Source of the DNA: JAGVSZ01 sp019137045
GTDB taxonomy: Bacteria; Pseudomonadota; Gammaproteobacteria; Burkholderiales; SG8-39
Direction of reading: 5' to 3'
NCBI GenBank assembly: GCA_046347635.1
Contig: JAXMFT010000002.1
Span: 434,001-498,000 of the forward strand
Length of the DNA stretch: 64,000 bases
In this document: positions 17,974 through 26,437 of the stretch, in pieces
Numbering within the stretch: position 1 is the first letter of the stretch
How the letters are laid out: each line of letters begins with the position of its first letter
Program-made: the position numbers and the translations under genes
The notes under the pieces: model-generated
What the model saw: the letters and a program-made list of their open reading frames with translations, nothing else
Database searches by the model: none
What the model was told of the DNA's origin: nothing

Positions 17974-18942
17974 ATGCTACGCAGCCTTCGCGCGTTTCTT
18001 GCTGCCGGTCTCCTGGCGGCCACGCTGCCCGTCCACGCCCAGGGCGTCGCCCTGCGGGCGGTCGGGTTCCTCCCCAAGAACCACCCGGTGATGGCGATGA
18101 ACCAGGTGTGGGTCGACGACATCAACGCCGCGCTCGCCGGCAAGGTGAAAGTGACCTACGTGGGCGGGCCGGAGGTGATCCCGGGCCTCCAGCAGGCGGA
18201 AGCGGTCAGCCGGGGCGTGATCGACATCGCTTTCAATCCTACCGCGTACTACCAGAGCCTCCTTCCGGAAGTGAGCGCATACATCCTCTCGCGCAAGACG
18301 CCCACCGAGGAGCGTGCCCCGAACGGGTTCTATGACTACATGGTGAAGCGCCACGAGACGATCGGCATCCGGTACCTCGGGCGCACCCAGACCGGGTCGT
18401 TCTACATCTGGACCAAGGACAAGGCGGCCGACCTCAACGCCCTCAAGGGCGTGAAGCTGCGGACCACCGCGCTGTACGACCGCTTCATGAAAGGGCTGGG
18501 CGCCGTGCCCGTCACCATCCCGGAGGGCGAGGTCTACACCGCGCTCGAGGGCGGCACGGTGTCCGGGTTCGGCTGGCCGGTGTTCGGCGCGCGCGAGCGC
18601 GGCTGGACCAAGGTCGTGCGCAACGTCATCGACCTCCCCTTCTTCGGCGCCTCCAACGTGGTGGCGATCATGAACAACGACAAGTGGAAGGCGCTGCCCG
18701 CCGACGTCCAGCGCAGGATGATCGAGGTCACCGCGGCCTTCGAACCGAAGGTGGTCAAGCACTACGACGACGCCGAGAAGGCCGAGTGGGCGCAGCTCGA
18801 GAAGGCCGGCGTGGTGCGCTACCGCTTCTCCGACGCCGAGAACAAGAAGTATCTCGATACCGCGTACAACGTGGAGTTCGACAACCTCGCCACCAAGGTC
18901 CCCGACCAGGTGCCGACCCTGCGCAAGCTGACGGGCAACTGA
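17974..18942 (+). CDS. dctP: TRAP transporter solute-binding protein, DctP type
   Basis: 322-aa DctP-family periplasmic receptor. A Sec signal peptide (SLRAFLAAGLLAATLPVHAQ) is probably cut after HAQ or VHA. Conserved ligand-pocket features include LKGVKLRTTALYDRFMKGLGA, seen as LKGVKLRT with the carboxylate-binding Arg, and the GEVYTALEGGTVSGFGWP loop. It would bind an organic acid and deliver it to the DctQM membrane pair. ATG 17974 was chosen because the signal peptide starts there; the frame stays open upstream but crosses the operator. First gene of the plus-strand operon. Confidence 0.88.
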   Translation: MLRSLRAFLAAGLLAATLPVHAQGVALRAVGFLPKNHPVMAMNQVWVDDINAALAGKVKVTYVGGPEVIPGLQQAEAVSRGVIDIAFNPTAYYQSLLPEVSAYILSRKTPTEERAPNGFYDYMVKRHETIGIRYLGRTQTGSFYIWTKDKAADLNALKGVKLRTTALYDRFMKGLGAVPVTIPEGEVYTALEGGTVSGFGWPVFGARERGWTKVVRNVIDLPFFGASNVVAIMNNDKWKALPADVQRRMIEVTAAFEPKVVKHYDDAEKAEWAQLEKAGVVRYRFSDAENKKYLDTAYNVEFDNLATKVPDQVPTLRKLTGN

Positions 18943-19003
18943 GCGCGACGGGCGGACGGGCACGCCCCGTCCGCCCCCGATCCGCGTGCGGGGCGCGTCG
19001 ACG

Positions 19004-19516
19004 ATGCTCGACCGGTTCGACCGCGCCCTGGCGCGGGTCGAGAACCTGTTCGCCGCGCTCGGCGTCTGGGGGCTCGCCTTCATTCTCGGCGCGGTCTGCC
19101 TGGAGATCGTCATGCGCGGCCTGTTCAACCGGCCGCAGCAGTGGGTGTCCGAGACCACGGAGTACGCGCTGCTCTACGTCACCTTCCTGGGCGCGGCCTG
19201 GCTGCAGCGCGAGCACGGCCACGTCGCCGTCGACCTGCTGACCAACGCGCTCAGCGAGCGCTGGCGCAGGTACCTGTCGATCGTGAGCTCGGTCCTGGGC
19301 GTCGCGATCGGCGTGGTGTTCACCTGGTTCGGCACGACCGCGACCCTCAACGCGTTCCTGCGCGGCGCGCACAAGCCGACGGTGCTCGAGTTCCCCACCT
19401 GGATCGTGCTCGCGGTGATTCCGGTCGGCGGCGTGGTCCTGGGCCTGCGCTTCCTCGGCCAGCTCGTCGCGCTCGCGTCGGGCCGGCCGCCGCGCGTCCC
19501 GCCCAAGGCCGGCTGA
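19004..19516 (+). CDS. dctQ: TRAP transporter small membrane subunit, DctQ type
   Basis: 170-aa protein with four hydrophobic segments and the DctQ-family marks WVSETTEYALLYVTFLGAAW and HVAVDLL (seen as ETTEYALLYVTFLGAAWL and GHVAVDLLT). It couples the periplasmic receptor to the large permease. ATG 19004 is preferred over an in-frame GTG at 18986. It lies 61 bases after dctP and 9 bases before dctM. Confidence 0.88.
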   Translation: MLDRFDRALARVENLFAALGVWGLAFILGAVCLEIVMRGLFNRPQQWVSETTEYALLYVTFLGAAWLQREHGHVAVDLLTNALSERWRRYLSIVSSVLGVAIGVVFTWFGTTATLNAFLRGAHKPTVLEFPTWIVLAVIPVGGVVLGLRFLGQLVALASGRPPRVPPKAG

Positions 19517-19525
19517 GCGCCGCGC

Positions 19526-20842
19526 ATGCACTGGTCCGGCCTGCTGCTGATCATCTTTGCCGCGCTGCTCGGCCTGATGGCGATCGGCGTCCCGATCGCC
19601 TTCTCGTTCACCTTCGTGAACATCATCGCCGCCTACACGCTCTGGAACGGCGTGGCGGGCCTCAACCAGCTGATGCTCTCGATCTACGAGTCGGTCACCA
19701 GCTTCGCGCTGCTGCCGGTGCCGCTCTTCGTCCTGATGGGCGAGGTGATGTTCCGCTCCGGCATCGCCGGCAAGATGATGGACGTGGTCGACTCCTGGAT
19801 CGGCAAGCTGCCCGGCCGGCTGTCGCTCACGGCGGTGGGCGGCGGCACGGTGTTCGCGACGCTCACCGGCTCGGCGATGGCCGGCGCGGCGATGCTCTCC
19901 TCGCTGCTCGTCCCCGAGATGCAGAAGCGCGGCTACAGCCGCGAGATGAGCCTGGGGCCGATCCTGGGCGCCGGCGGCCTCGCCATCATGATCCCGCCCT
20001 CGGCCCTCGCGGTGCTCATGGCGGCGATCGCCAACTTCTCGGTCGGCGACTTTCTGGTCGCGATCATCGTGCCCGGCCTGATGATGGCGGCCGCCTTCGC
20101 CCTCTACATCGTCGTGCGCTGCGCGCTCGACCCGAGCCTCGCCCCGAGCTACGAACGCGCCCCGGTGCCGATCGGCCTGCGGCTCAGGAACACCCTGCTC
20201 TACGGCCTGCCCCTCTTCGTCATCATCTTCCTGGTGGTCGGGCTGATGTTCCTCGGCATCGCCACCGCCACCGAATCGGCGGCCGCCGGCGCGCTCGGGT
20301 GCTTCGTCCTCGCCTGGATGTACGGCGGGCTCTCCTGGCCGATGGTGAAGGAGTCCTTCCGCGCCACGCTGCGGGTCACCGTGATGATGCTGATGATCGT
20401 CACCGGCTCCACCGCGTTCTCGCAGGTGCTCGCGTTCTCGGGCGCCTCCTCGGGGCTGGTCGAGGCGGCCACCCGGCTGCCGCTCACCCCGCTGATGATC
20501 GTCATGTCGATGCAGGCGGTGATGCTCGTCATGGGCTGCTTCATGGAGCCGCTGTCGATCATGATGCTCACCATCCCGATCTTCTTCCCGATCGTCGAGT
20601 CGCTCGGGTTCTCGCCGCTCTGGTTCGGCGCCATCATGCTGCTCAACATGGAGATGGCGACCATCTCGCCGCCCTTCGGACTGGTGCTGTTCGTGGTCAA
20701 GGGCATGGCGCCGCCCGGCACCACGCTCACCGACGTCTACAAGGCCGCCATCCCCTTCTTCCTCTGCGACCTGCTCGTCATGGGGGTCCTGCTGCTCTTT
20801 CCGGGCTTCATCACCTGGCTGCCCGGCCTGATGGGACGCTGA
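19526..20842 (+). CDS. dctM: TRAP transporter large permease, DctM type
   Basis: 438-aa very hydrophobic permease of the DctM/ion-transporter superfamily, with about 11-12 helices. The family motifs GGGTVFATLTGSAMAGAAML (GSAMAGA core) and PSALAVLMAAIANFSVGDFL are present. It drives Na+/H+-coupled uptake of the acid bound by DctP. Its stop overlaps the ATG of hyuA by one base, so transporter and lactamase are translationally coupled. This is good evidence that the imported compound feeds HyuAB. Confidence 0.9.
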   Translation: MHWSGLLLIIFAALLGLMAIGVPIAFSFTFVNIIAAYTLWNGVAGLNQLMLSIYESVTSFALLPVPLFVLMGEVMFRSGIAGKMMDVVDSWIGKLPGRLSLTAVGGGTVFATLTGSAMAGAAMLSSLLVPEMQKRGYSREMSLGPILGAGGLAIMIPPSALAVLMAAIANFSVGDFLVAIIVPGLMMAAAFALYIVVRCALDPSLAPSYERAPVPIGLRLRNTLLYGLPLFVIIFLVVGLMFLGIATATESAAAGALGCFVLAWMYGGLSWPMVKESFRATLRVTVMMLMIVTGSTAFSQVLAFSGASSGLVEAATRLPLTPLMIVMSMQAVMLVMGCFMEPLSIMMLTIPIFFPIVESLGFSPLWFGAIMLLNMEMATISPPFGLVLFVVKGMAPPGTTLTDVYKAAIPFFLCDLLVMGVLLLFPGFITWLPGLMGR

Positions 20843-22923
20843 TGGCGGGGCGCCGGCTGCGCATCGCGGTCGACGTCGGCGGCACCTTCACCGACGCCAC
20901 GCTCTGGGACCCCGCGGGGGGCCGCCTGGTCGCGGCGAAGGCGCCGACCACCCCCGCCGACCGCGCGGCGGGCGTGCTCGCCGCGGTGCGCCTCGCCCTC
21001 GCGGCGGCGGGCGAGCGGCCCGAGCACGTGCGCGAGCTGATCCACGGCTCCACCACCGGCACCAACGCGCTCATCGAGCGCACCGGGGCGAAGGTGGGCC
21101 TGCTGACGACCCGGGGCTTCCGCGACGTGCTCGAGATCGGCCGCATCATGCGGCCCGAGGCGGGGCTCTACGACGTCACGGTCGACCGCCCGCCGCCGCT
21201 CGTGCCCCGCAGGCTGCGGCGCGAAGCGGCCGAGCGGTTGGGCGCGGACGGCAGCGTCCTGGTCGCGCTCAGCGAGGACGACGTGGAGGAGGCCGCGCGC
21301 TTCTTCGCGCGCGAGGGCGTCGAGGCGGTGGCCGTGTGCTTCCTGTTCGCCTTTCTCAACCCGGCGCACGAGGAGCGGGCGGCCGAGATCCTCGCGCGCC
21401 TCCTGCCCGGCGTGCCGGTGAGCCTCTCCGCGCGCATCTGCCCCGAGATCCGCGAGTACGAGCGCACTTCCACGACCGTGATGAACGCGTACCTCACGCC
21501 CGTGATGGACGCCTACCTCGAATCGCTGGCGCGCCAGGTGCAGGCGGCGCTGGGGGCGGAGGCCAAGCTCTCGGTGATCCAGGCGAACGGCGGGTCCACC
21601 GCGGTCGCCCAGGCGCGCAGGAGGGCGGTCACGACCGTCAACTCCGGCCCCGCGGGCGGCGTGGTGGCGGCGGCCTTCTACGGCCGGCGCCAGGGGCGCA
21701 GCCGCCTCGTCTCGGTGGACATGGGCGGGACCTCCTTCGACATCGGGCTGGTCGAGGACGGCGCCACCAAGGTCACCACCGAGGGCAGCTTCCAGGACCT
21801 CCCGGTCCGCATCCCGATCATCGACCTCCACATCATCGGGGCCGGCGGCGGCTCGATCGCCTGGCAGGATCCCGGCGGGGCCCTCGCGGTCGGGCCACGC
21901 TCGGCCGGCGCGCAACCGGGACCGGCCTGCTACGGGCGCGGCGGCACGCTGCCGACCGTGACCGACGCCAACTTGGTCCTCGGCCGGCTCTCCGCCGAGT
22001 ACTTCAACGGCGGGCGCATGCGGCTCGACGTCGAGGCGGCGCGCGGGGCGGTGGCCCGCCTGGCCGGGGCGATGGGGCTGCCGGTCGAGGAGACCGCGCT
22101 CGGGATCATCCGCGTCGTCAACGCCAACATGGCGAAGGGCATCGCCGCCGTGACCATCCTGCGCGGCATCGACGTGCGCGACTTCGCGCTGCTCTCCTTC
22201 GGCGGCGCCGGCGGCGTGCACGCGGTCGACCTCGCCCACGCCCTCGCGATGACCGAGGCGATCGTGCCGCCCCTGCCCGGCACCTTCTCGGCGGTGGGGC
22301 TCCTGGTCACCGAGGTGCGGCAGGACTACGTGGCGGCCCTCGGCGGGGTCCCGACCGCCGCGCTCGATCCCGCGGCGATCGAGGCGCACTACCGGCGGAT
22401 GGAGGACGAGGCGTGCGCGGCGCTCGCGGAGCAGGGGTTCGCCGCCGGCGCGATCGACCTCGTCCGCACCGCCGACCTCAAGGTGAAGGGCCAGACCTAC
22501 GAGCTGTCGCTGCCGATGCCCGGGCGCGGGCCGGTCGACGCGCCTGCGATCCAGGCGCTGCTGGACGCCTTCGCGCGGCTCTACCGTTCGCGCTACGCCT
22601 TCTTCTTCGACGGCGAGCCGATCGAGGTCGTCAACCTGCGCGTCGCCGCGCTGGGCCGCAACCCGCCGGTCGAGCTCGCCCGTCGCGCCCCGGACGGTGC
22701 CGACCCCGCGCGCGCGCGCAAGGGCGAGCGCCCGGTCTATTTCGAGCGGCAAGGCTTCGTCCGCAGCGCCGTGTACGACCGCGACCGGCTGCGGCCGCAG
22801 CACCGCGTCGCCGGCCCGGCGGTCATCGAGGAGGAGACCTCCTCGACGCTCGTGCCGCCCGGTTTCGCCGCCGTCGTGCTCGACGACGGCGGGCTCTCGA
22901 TCCCGATCGGAGGCGCGGCGTGA
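20842..22923 (+). CDS. hyuA: Hydantoinase/oxoprolinase-family ATP-binding subunit (second pair)
   Basis: 693-aa HyuA-family subunit. Phosphate loops are AVDVGGTFTDATLWD (residues about 9-23) and DMGGTSFDIGLVEDG. HGSTTGTNALIERTGAKVG and CYGRGGTLPTVTDANLVLG are family signatures. Start ATG 20842 overlaps the dctM stop. Coupled to hyuB by a GTGA overlap. It is paralogous to the 15567-17660 gene; the DCT-linked copy has the more standard motif set. It would act in the cytoplasm on a cyclic amide imported by the TRAP system. Confidence 0.9.
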   Translation: MAGRRLRIAVDVGGTFTDATLWDPAGGRLVAAKAPTTPADRAAGVLAAVRLALAAAGERPEHVRELIHGSTTGTNALIERTGAKVGLLTTRGFRDVLEIGRIMRPEAGLYDVTVDRPPPLVPRRLRREAAERLGADGSVLVALSEDDVEEAARFFAREGVEAVAVCFLFAFLNPAHEERAAEILARLLPGVPVSLSARICPEIREYERTSTTVMNAYLTPVMDAYLESLARQVQAALGAEAKLSVIQANGGSTAVAQARRRAVTTVNSGPAGGVVAAAFYGRRQGRSRLVSVDMGGTSFDIGLVEDGATKVTTEGSFQDLPVRIPIIDLHIIGAGGGSIAWQDPGGALAVGPRSAGAQPGPACYGRGGTLPTVTDANLVLGRLSAEYFNGGRMRLDVEAARGAVARLAGAMGLPVEETALGIIRVVNANMAKGIAAVTILRGIDVRDFALLSFGGAGGVHAVDLAHALAMTEAIVPPLPGTFSAVGLLVTEVRQDYVAALGGVPTAALDPAAIEAHYRRMEDEACAALAEQGFAAGAIDLVRTADLKVKGQTYELSLPMPGRGPVDAPAIQALLDAFARLYRSRYAFFFDGEPIEVVNLRVAALGRNPPVELARRAPDGADPARARKGERPVYFERQGFVRSAVYDRDRLRPQHRVAGPAVIEEETSSTLVPPGFAAVVLDDGGLSIPIGGAA

Positions 22924-24581
22924 GCGACCTCGTGACGATGCAGGTGATCCGCTACGGCCTCGAGCAGGTGGCCGACGAGATGGGCAACACGCTGGTGCGC
23001 ACCGGCCGCTCGACCATCATCACCGAGATCAAGGACATCTCGTGCGTGGTGACCGACGCGCGGGGCCAGACCGTGGCGCAGGCCCACCACACGCCCAGCC
23101 TGCTCGCCGGCTTCGAGATCACGATGAAGGCGCTGGTGCGCGCCTATCCGCCCGACCGGCTGGCGCCGGGCGACGTGATCGTCACCAACGACCCCTACAC
23201 CGGCGGCCAGCACATCATGGACCTCTACGCCATCGCGCCCGCCTTCCACGCCGGCAGGCTGGTGGGGTTCGTGGGCAACATCACCCACCACTCCGACCTC
23301 GGCGGCGTCGCGGCGGGCGGCGTCGCGGGCGGCATCCGCGAGATCTATCTGGAAGGCCTGCGCCTGCCGATGGTGAAGCTGGTGAAGGCGGGCGCGGAGG
23401 ACGCGGAGCTCTTCGCCGTCATCGCCAACCAGATCCGGGTGCCGGAGAAGACCCTGGGCGACATCCGCGCCCAGGTGAGCTCGCTCATGGTGGGCTGCGA
23501 ACGGCTCGATCGGCTCTACCGCCGCTGGGGCGCGGACACCATGGCCACCGCCCAGGCCGACCTGCTCGACTACTCGGAGCGGCGCATGCGCGCCGGCCTG
23601 AAGGCGCTTCCCTCCGGCACCTACGTCGCCGAGGACTTCATCGACGACGACGGCGTCAACGACCGCCCGATCCGCATCGAGACGCGGATCACGATCGCGG
23701 GCGACGCGGTCACCGTCGACCTGACCGGCTCCGATCCGCAGGCCGAGGGCAACACCAACTCGACCATCGCCAACACGCACGCCGCGGTCTACTACGCCCT
23801 CATCGCGCTGGTCGATCCCGGCGCGCCGCCCAACTCGGGCTGCTACCGCCCGATCGAGGTGCTGACGCGCGCGGGGTCGATCGTCCATCCCCGGCCGCCG
23901 GGCGCGGTGGCGGCGCGCACCAATGCCTCGACCAAGATCGTCGAGGCGATGATGAAGGCCCTGGCGCCGGCCATCCCCGGTCGCGTCACCGCCGGGTCGC
24001 ACGGGCAGATCAGCACCTGCGGCTTCGGCGGCCGCCACCCCGCGACCGGCGAGCCGTTCGTCTTCACCGACATCCAGGGCGGGGGCGCCGCGGCCCGGGC
24101 CACGAAAGACGGCGCCGACGGCCAGGACTGCCACCTGCCGCGGTTCATGAACACGCCGGTCGAGGTGACCGAGCGGCAGTTTCCGGTGCGGATCGAGCGC
24201 TACGAGTTCATCGCCGACAGCGGCGGCGCGGGCACCTGGCGGGGCGGGCTCGCGCTCCGGCGCGACATCCGGCTGCTCGCCGACCGGGTGAGCTTCGCGC
24301 GCTACGGCGACCGGCAGAAGATCGCGCCCTTCGGGCTGTGCGGCGGCCGGGACGGCGCGCGGGGCGAGTTCTGGCTCAATCCGGACACGCCGGGCGCGCG
24401 ACGGCTCGCGTCGAAGGGGCTCGACACGCTCGCCCGCGGCGACCTGGTGAGCATCCGCCTGCCCGGCGCCGGCGGCTACGGCGATCCGGCGCAGCGCGAC
24501 CGCGCCCTGGTGCGCCGCGACCTCGAGGACGAGAAAATCAGTCCGGAGGCGGCGCGGCGGGAGTACGGTTTCGACGCATGA
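22920..24581 (+). CDS. hyuB: Hydantoinase B/oxoprolinase-family beta subunit (second pair)
   Basis: 553-aa HyuB-family subunit, GTG start overlapping the hyuA stop by four bases. The metal/active region VTNDPYTGGQHIMDL and THHSDLGGVAAGG are the canonical forms (ND-x-GGxH and HHxDxGG), and the C-terminus has LPGAGGYGDPAQRD. It catalyses ring hydrolysis of the HyuA-activated lactam. The stop overlaps the next ATG (ATGA), so the PyrK-like protein is made from the same transcript. Confidence 0.9.
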   Translation: MSDLVTMQVIRYGLEQVADEMGNTLVRTGRSTIITEIKDISCVVTDARGQTVAQAHHTPSLLAGFEITMKALVRAYPPDRLAPGDVIVTNDPYTGGQHIMDLYAIAPAFHAGRLVGFVGNITHHSDLGGVAAGGVAGGIREIYLEGLRLPMVKLVKAGAEDAELFAVIANQIRVPEKTLGDIRAQVSSLMVGCERLDRLYRRWGADTMATAQADLLDYSERRMRAGLKALPSGTYVAEDFIDDDGVNDRPIRIETRITIAGDAVTVDLTGSDPQAEGNTNSTIANTHAAVYYALIALVDPGAPPNSGCYRPIEVLTRAGSIVHPRPPGAVAARTNASTKIVEAMMKALAPAIPGRVTAGSHGQISTCGFGGRHPATGEPFVFTDIQGGGAAARATKDGADGQDCHLPRFMNTPVEVTERQFPVRIERYEFIADSGGAGTWRGGLALRRDIRLLADRVSFARYGDRQKIAPFGLCGGRDGARGEFWLNPDTPGARRLASKGLDTLARGDLVSIRLPGAGGYGDPAQRDRALVRRDLEDEKISPEAARREYGFDA

Positions 24582-25429
24582 GCACCGCCCTTTCCAGCGC
24601 GGCGGCCGGAGCGGATCGGGCGGACGGGTTCCCGCTCGCCGAGGCGGTGTGCCCGGTGATCGCGCACGAGTGGGTGAACGATGCGTACAAGCACCTCGTC
24701 ATCGAGGCCGGGCACGGGGCGGCGCGCGCGCGGCCCGGACAGTTCTTCCACCTCCTGTGCCCGGTGATCGGGGAGAACGCGCCGTTCTTCCGCCGCCCGA
24801 TGAGCCTCTACCGGATCGACGCGGCGCGCGGGCGGCTCGAGTTCCTCTACAAGGTCGTCGGCCGCGGCACGACCACGCTCGCCACCCTCGCGCCGGGCGA
24901 TGCGCTGAACGTCTTCGGCCCGCTCGGGCGCGGGTTCGACTTCGCCGGCCGCGCGCGGCACATCGTGCAGGTGGCGCGCGGCGTCGGCCTCGCCACGCTC
25001 GCGCCAGTGGCGGAAGCGGCGGCCCGGTGCGGCATCCGCACCACCGCGATTCTGAGCGCGCGCAGCCGCGCCCACCTGATGTCGGTCGCGTCCCTGCGCG
25101 CGGCGGGCGCGGACGTCCTCACCGTGACCGACGAAGAGGGTACGAGCGAGGTCGGCGCCGTGGAGCGCCTCGTCCGCCGCGCGATCGCGGAGCGGGGCGG
25201 CGACTTCCTCGTCACGTGCGGCTCCAACCGCCTGCTGCAGATGCTGCAGCGCGTCGGGCGCGAACTCGGCGTCGCCGGCGAGGTGGCGCTCGAGCAGCAC
25301 ATGGGCTGCGGCAACGGCATGTGCTTCGCGTGCGTGCGCGAGTTCCGCACGGCGCAGGGCGGCGTCGCCTACCGGCGAGTGTGCTGGGAAGGGCCGGTGT
25401 TCGATCTGCAGGAGGCGGTCTCATGGTAG
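24578..25429 (+). CDS. PyrK-like FAD/[2Fe-2S] electron-transfer subunit
   Basis: 283-aa ferredoxin-reductase-like protein of the dihydroorotate dehydrogenase electron-transfer (PyrK) family. FAD-binding RRPMSLYRID lies near residues 75-84 and the C-terminal [2Fe-2S] motif CGNGMCFACV with a further Cys in YRRVCWEG gives C-x4-C-x2-C-x12-type spacing. It should pass electrons between NAD(H) and the PyrD-like partner encoded next, with which it overlaps by 7 bases. Being translationally coupled to hyuAB and not to pyrimidine genes, it probably serves a catabolic redox step. Confidence 0.82.
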   Translation: MSTALSSAAAGADRADGFPLAEAVCPVIAHEWVNDAYKHLVIEAGHGAARARPGQFFHLLCPVIGENAPFFRRPMSLYRIDAARGRLEFLYKVVGRGTTTLATLAPGDALNVFGPLGRGFDFAGRARHIVQVARGVGLATLAPVAEAAARCGIRTTAILSARSRAHLMSVASLRAAGADVLTVTDEEGTSEVGAVERLVRRAIAERGGDFLVTCGSNRLLQMLQRVGRELGVAGEVALEQHMGCGNGMCFACVREFRTAQGGVAYRRVCWEGPVFDLQEAVSW

Positions 25430-26355
25430 ACATGACGGTGCGCATCGGCGCGCTCACGCTGAAGAACCCGGTCATGCCCGGCTCGGGCACGATGGGCGAG
25501 GGCCTCGCCCGGGTGATGGACCTCGGCCGGCTCGGCGCGATCGTGACCAAGACCATCACGCCCGAGCCGCGCGAGGGCTGCCCGCCGCCGCGGATGGTGG
25601 AGTACAAGGACGGCTCGCTGATGGCGATCGGCATCCCGTGCAAGGGGCCCGATCACTACGTCGACGAGATCCTGCCGCAATACCGCGCGTACCCCACGCC
25701 GGTCGTGTGCAGCGTCTCCGCGCCGACGGTCGACGCGTTCGGGCGGCTCGCCGCGAAGCTGAGCGTCGCCGGCGTCGCGGCGATCGAAGCGAACATCTCG
25801 TGCCCCAACCTCGAGCAGGACGGGCGCGCCTTCGGGATGGACGCCGAGGCGAGCGCGCGCGTCGTCCGGCGGCTGAAGGAATCCACCGACCGGCCGGTCT
25901 GGGCGAAGCTCACGCCGAACGTCACCGACATCGCCGCCGTGGCGCGCGCGGTGGCGGCGGCGGGGGCCGACGCCGTCACCTGCGCCAACGGCATGCTCGG
26001 CATGGCGGTGGACGTCGAGAACTTCCAGCCGGCGCTCGGCAACGTCACCGGCGGGATGACCGGCCCGTGCACGCGGCCGGTGATCCTGCGCATGGCCTGG
26101 CAGGTGGCGCGCGCGGTGAAGATCCCGGTGATCGGCAGCGGCGGGGTCGCGTGCGCGCGCGACGCGCTCGAGTACCTGATGGTCGGCTGCGCGGCCGTGC
26201 AGGTCGGCACGATCAATTTCGTGCACCCGACCGCGATGCTGGGCGTCATCGACGGGATCGAGGCGTTCTGCCGGCGCAAGGGGATCGGCGCGGTGCGCGC
26301 GCTCACCGGCGCGATGCGCCCGCGGCAGGACTTCCGCGAGGACCAGGCGGCGTAG
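25423..26355 (+). CDS. Dihydroorotate dehydrogenase-like FMN oxidoreductase (PyrD class 1B-related), non-canonical pocket
   Basis: 310-aa FMN TIM-barrel protein aligning throughout with class 1B dihydroorotate dehydrogenases: KNPVMPGSGTMGEG, EANISCPNLEQDGRAFG with the class-1B Cys base, KLTPNVTDI, NVTGGMTGP and the FMN phosphate loop GSGGVACARDALEYLMVG. The orotate-binding segment, normally GL-x-NPG, reads GIPCKGP at residues 70-76. The Asn that contacts the substrate carboxylate/ring is absent. With its PyrK-like partner it therefore probably oxidises or reduces a different ring, perhaps the lactam or heterocycle handled by HyuAB (inference). An alternative ATG lies at 25432. Confidence 0.8.
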   Translation: MVDMTVRIGALTLKNPVMPGSGTMGEGLARVMDLGRLGAIVTKTITPEPREGCPPPRMVEYKDGSLMAIGIPCKGPDHYVDEILPQYRAYPTPVVCSVSAPTVDAFGRLAAKLSVAGVAAIEANISCPNLEQDGRAFGMDAEASARVVRRLKESTDRPVWAKLTPNVTDIAAVARAVAAAGADAVTCANGMLGMAVDVENFQPALGNVTGGMTGPCTRPVILRMAWQVARAVKIPVIGSGGVACARDALEYLMVGCAAVQVGTINFVHPTAMLGVIDGIEAFCRRKGIGAVRALTGAMRPRQDFREDQAA

Positions 26356-26400
26356 CGGTCCGGCCCGGAGCGGCCGGGCCGCAACGGCGTCCCGCCGGCA

Positions 26401-26437
26401 TTGAACGGACCAAACGTATACCGTATACTGAACACAT
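26401..26437 (+). promoter_or_regulatory. Promoter and GTATAC operator giving a near-leaderless transcript (site D)
   Basis: TTGAAC (26401-26406), a 17-base spacer and TATACT (26424-26429) make a good sigma-70 promoter whose expected start, about 26436, is one or two bases before the ATG at 26438. The operator GTATAC-C-GTATAC-T-GAACAC (26416-26435) covers the -10 box and reaches the transcription start. There is no Shine-Dalgarno sequence. Confidence 0.65.

Noticed and set aside
25423..26355. Housekeeping pyrD
   Set aside because: The orotate-binding motif is replaced and the operon context is catabolic, so the plain pyrimidine assignment was not adopted.
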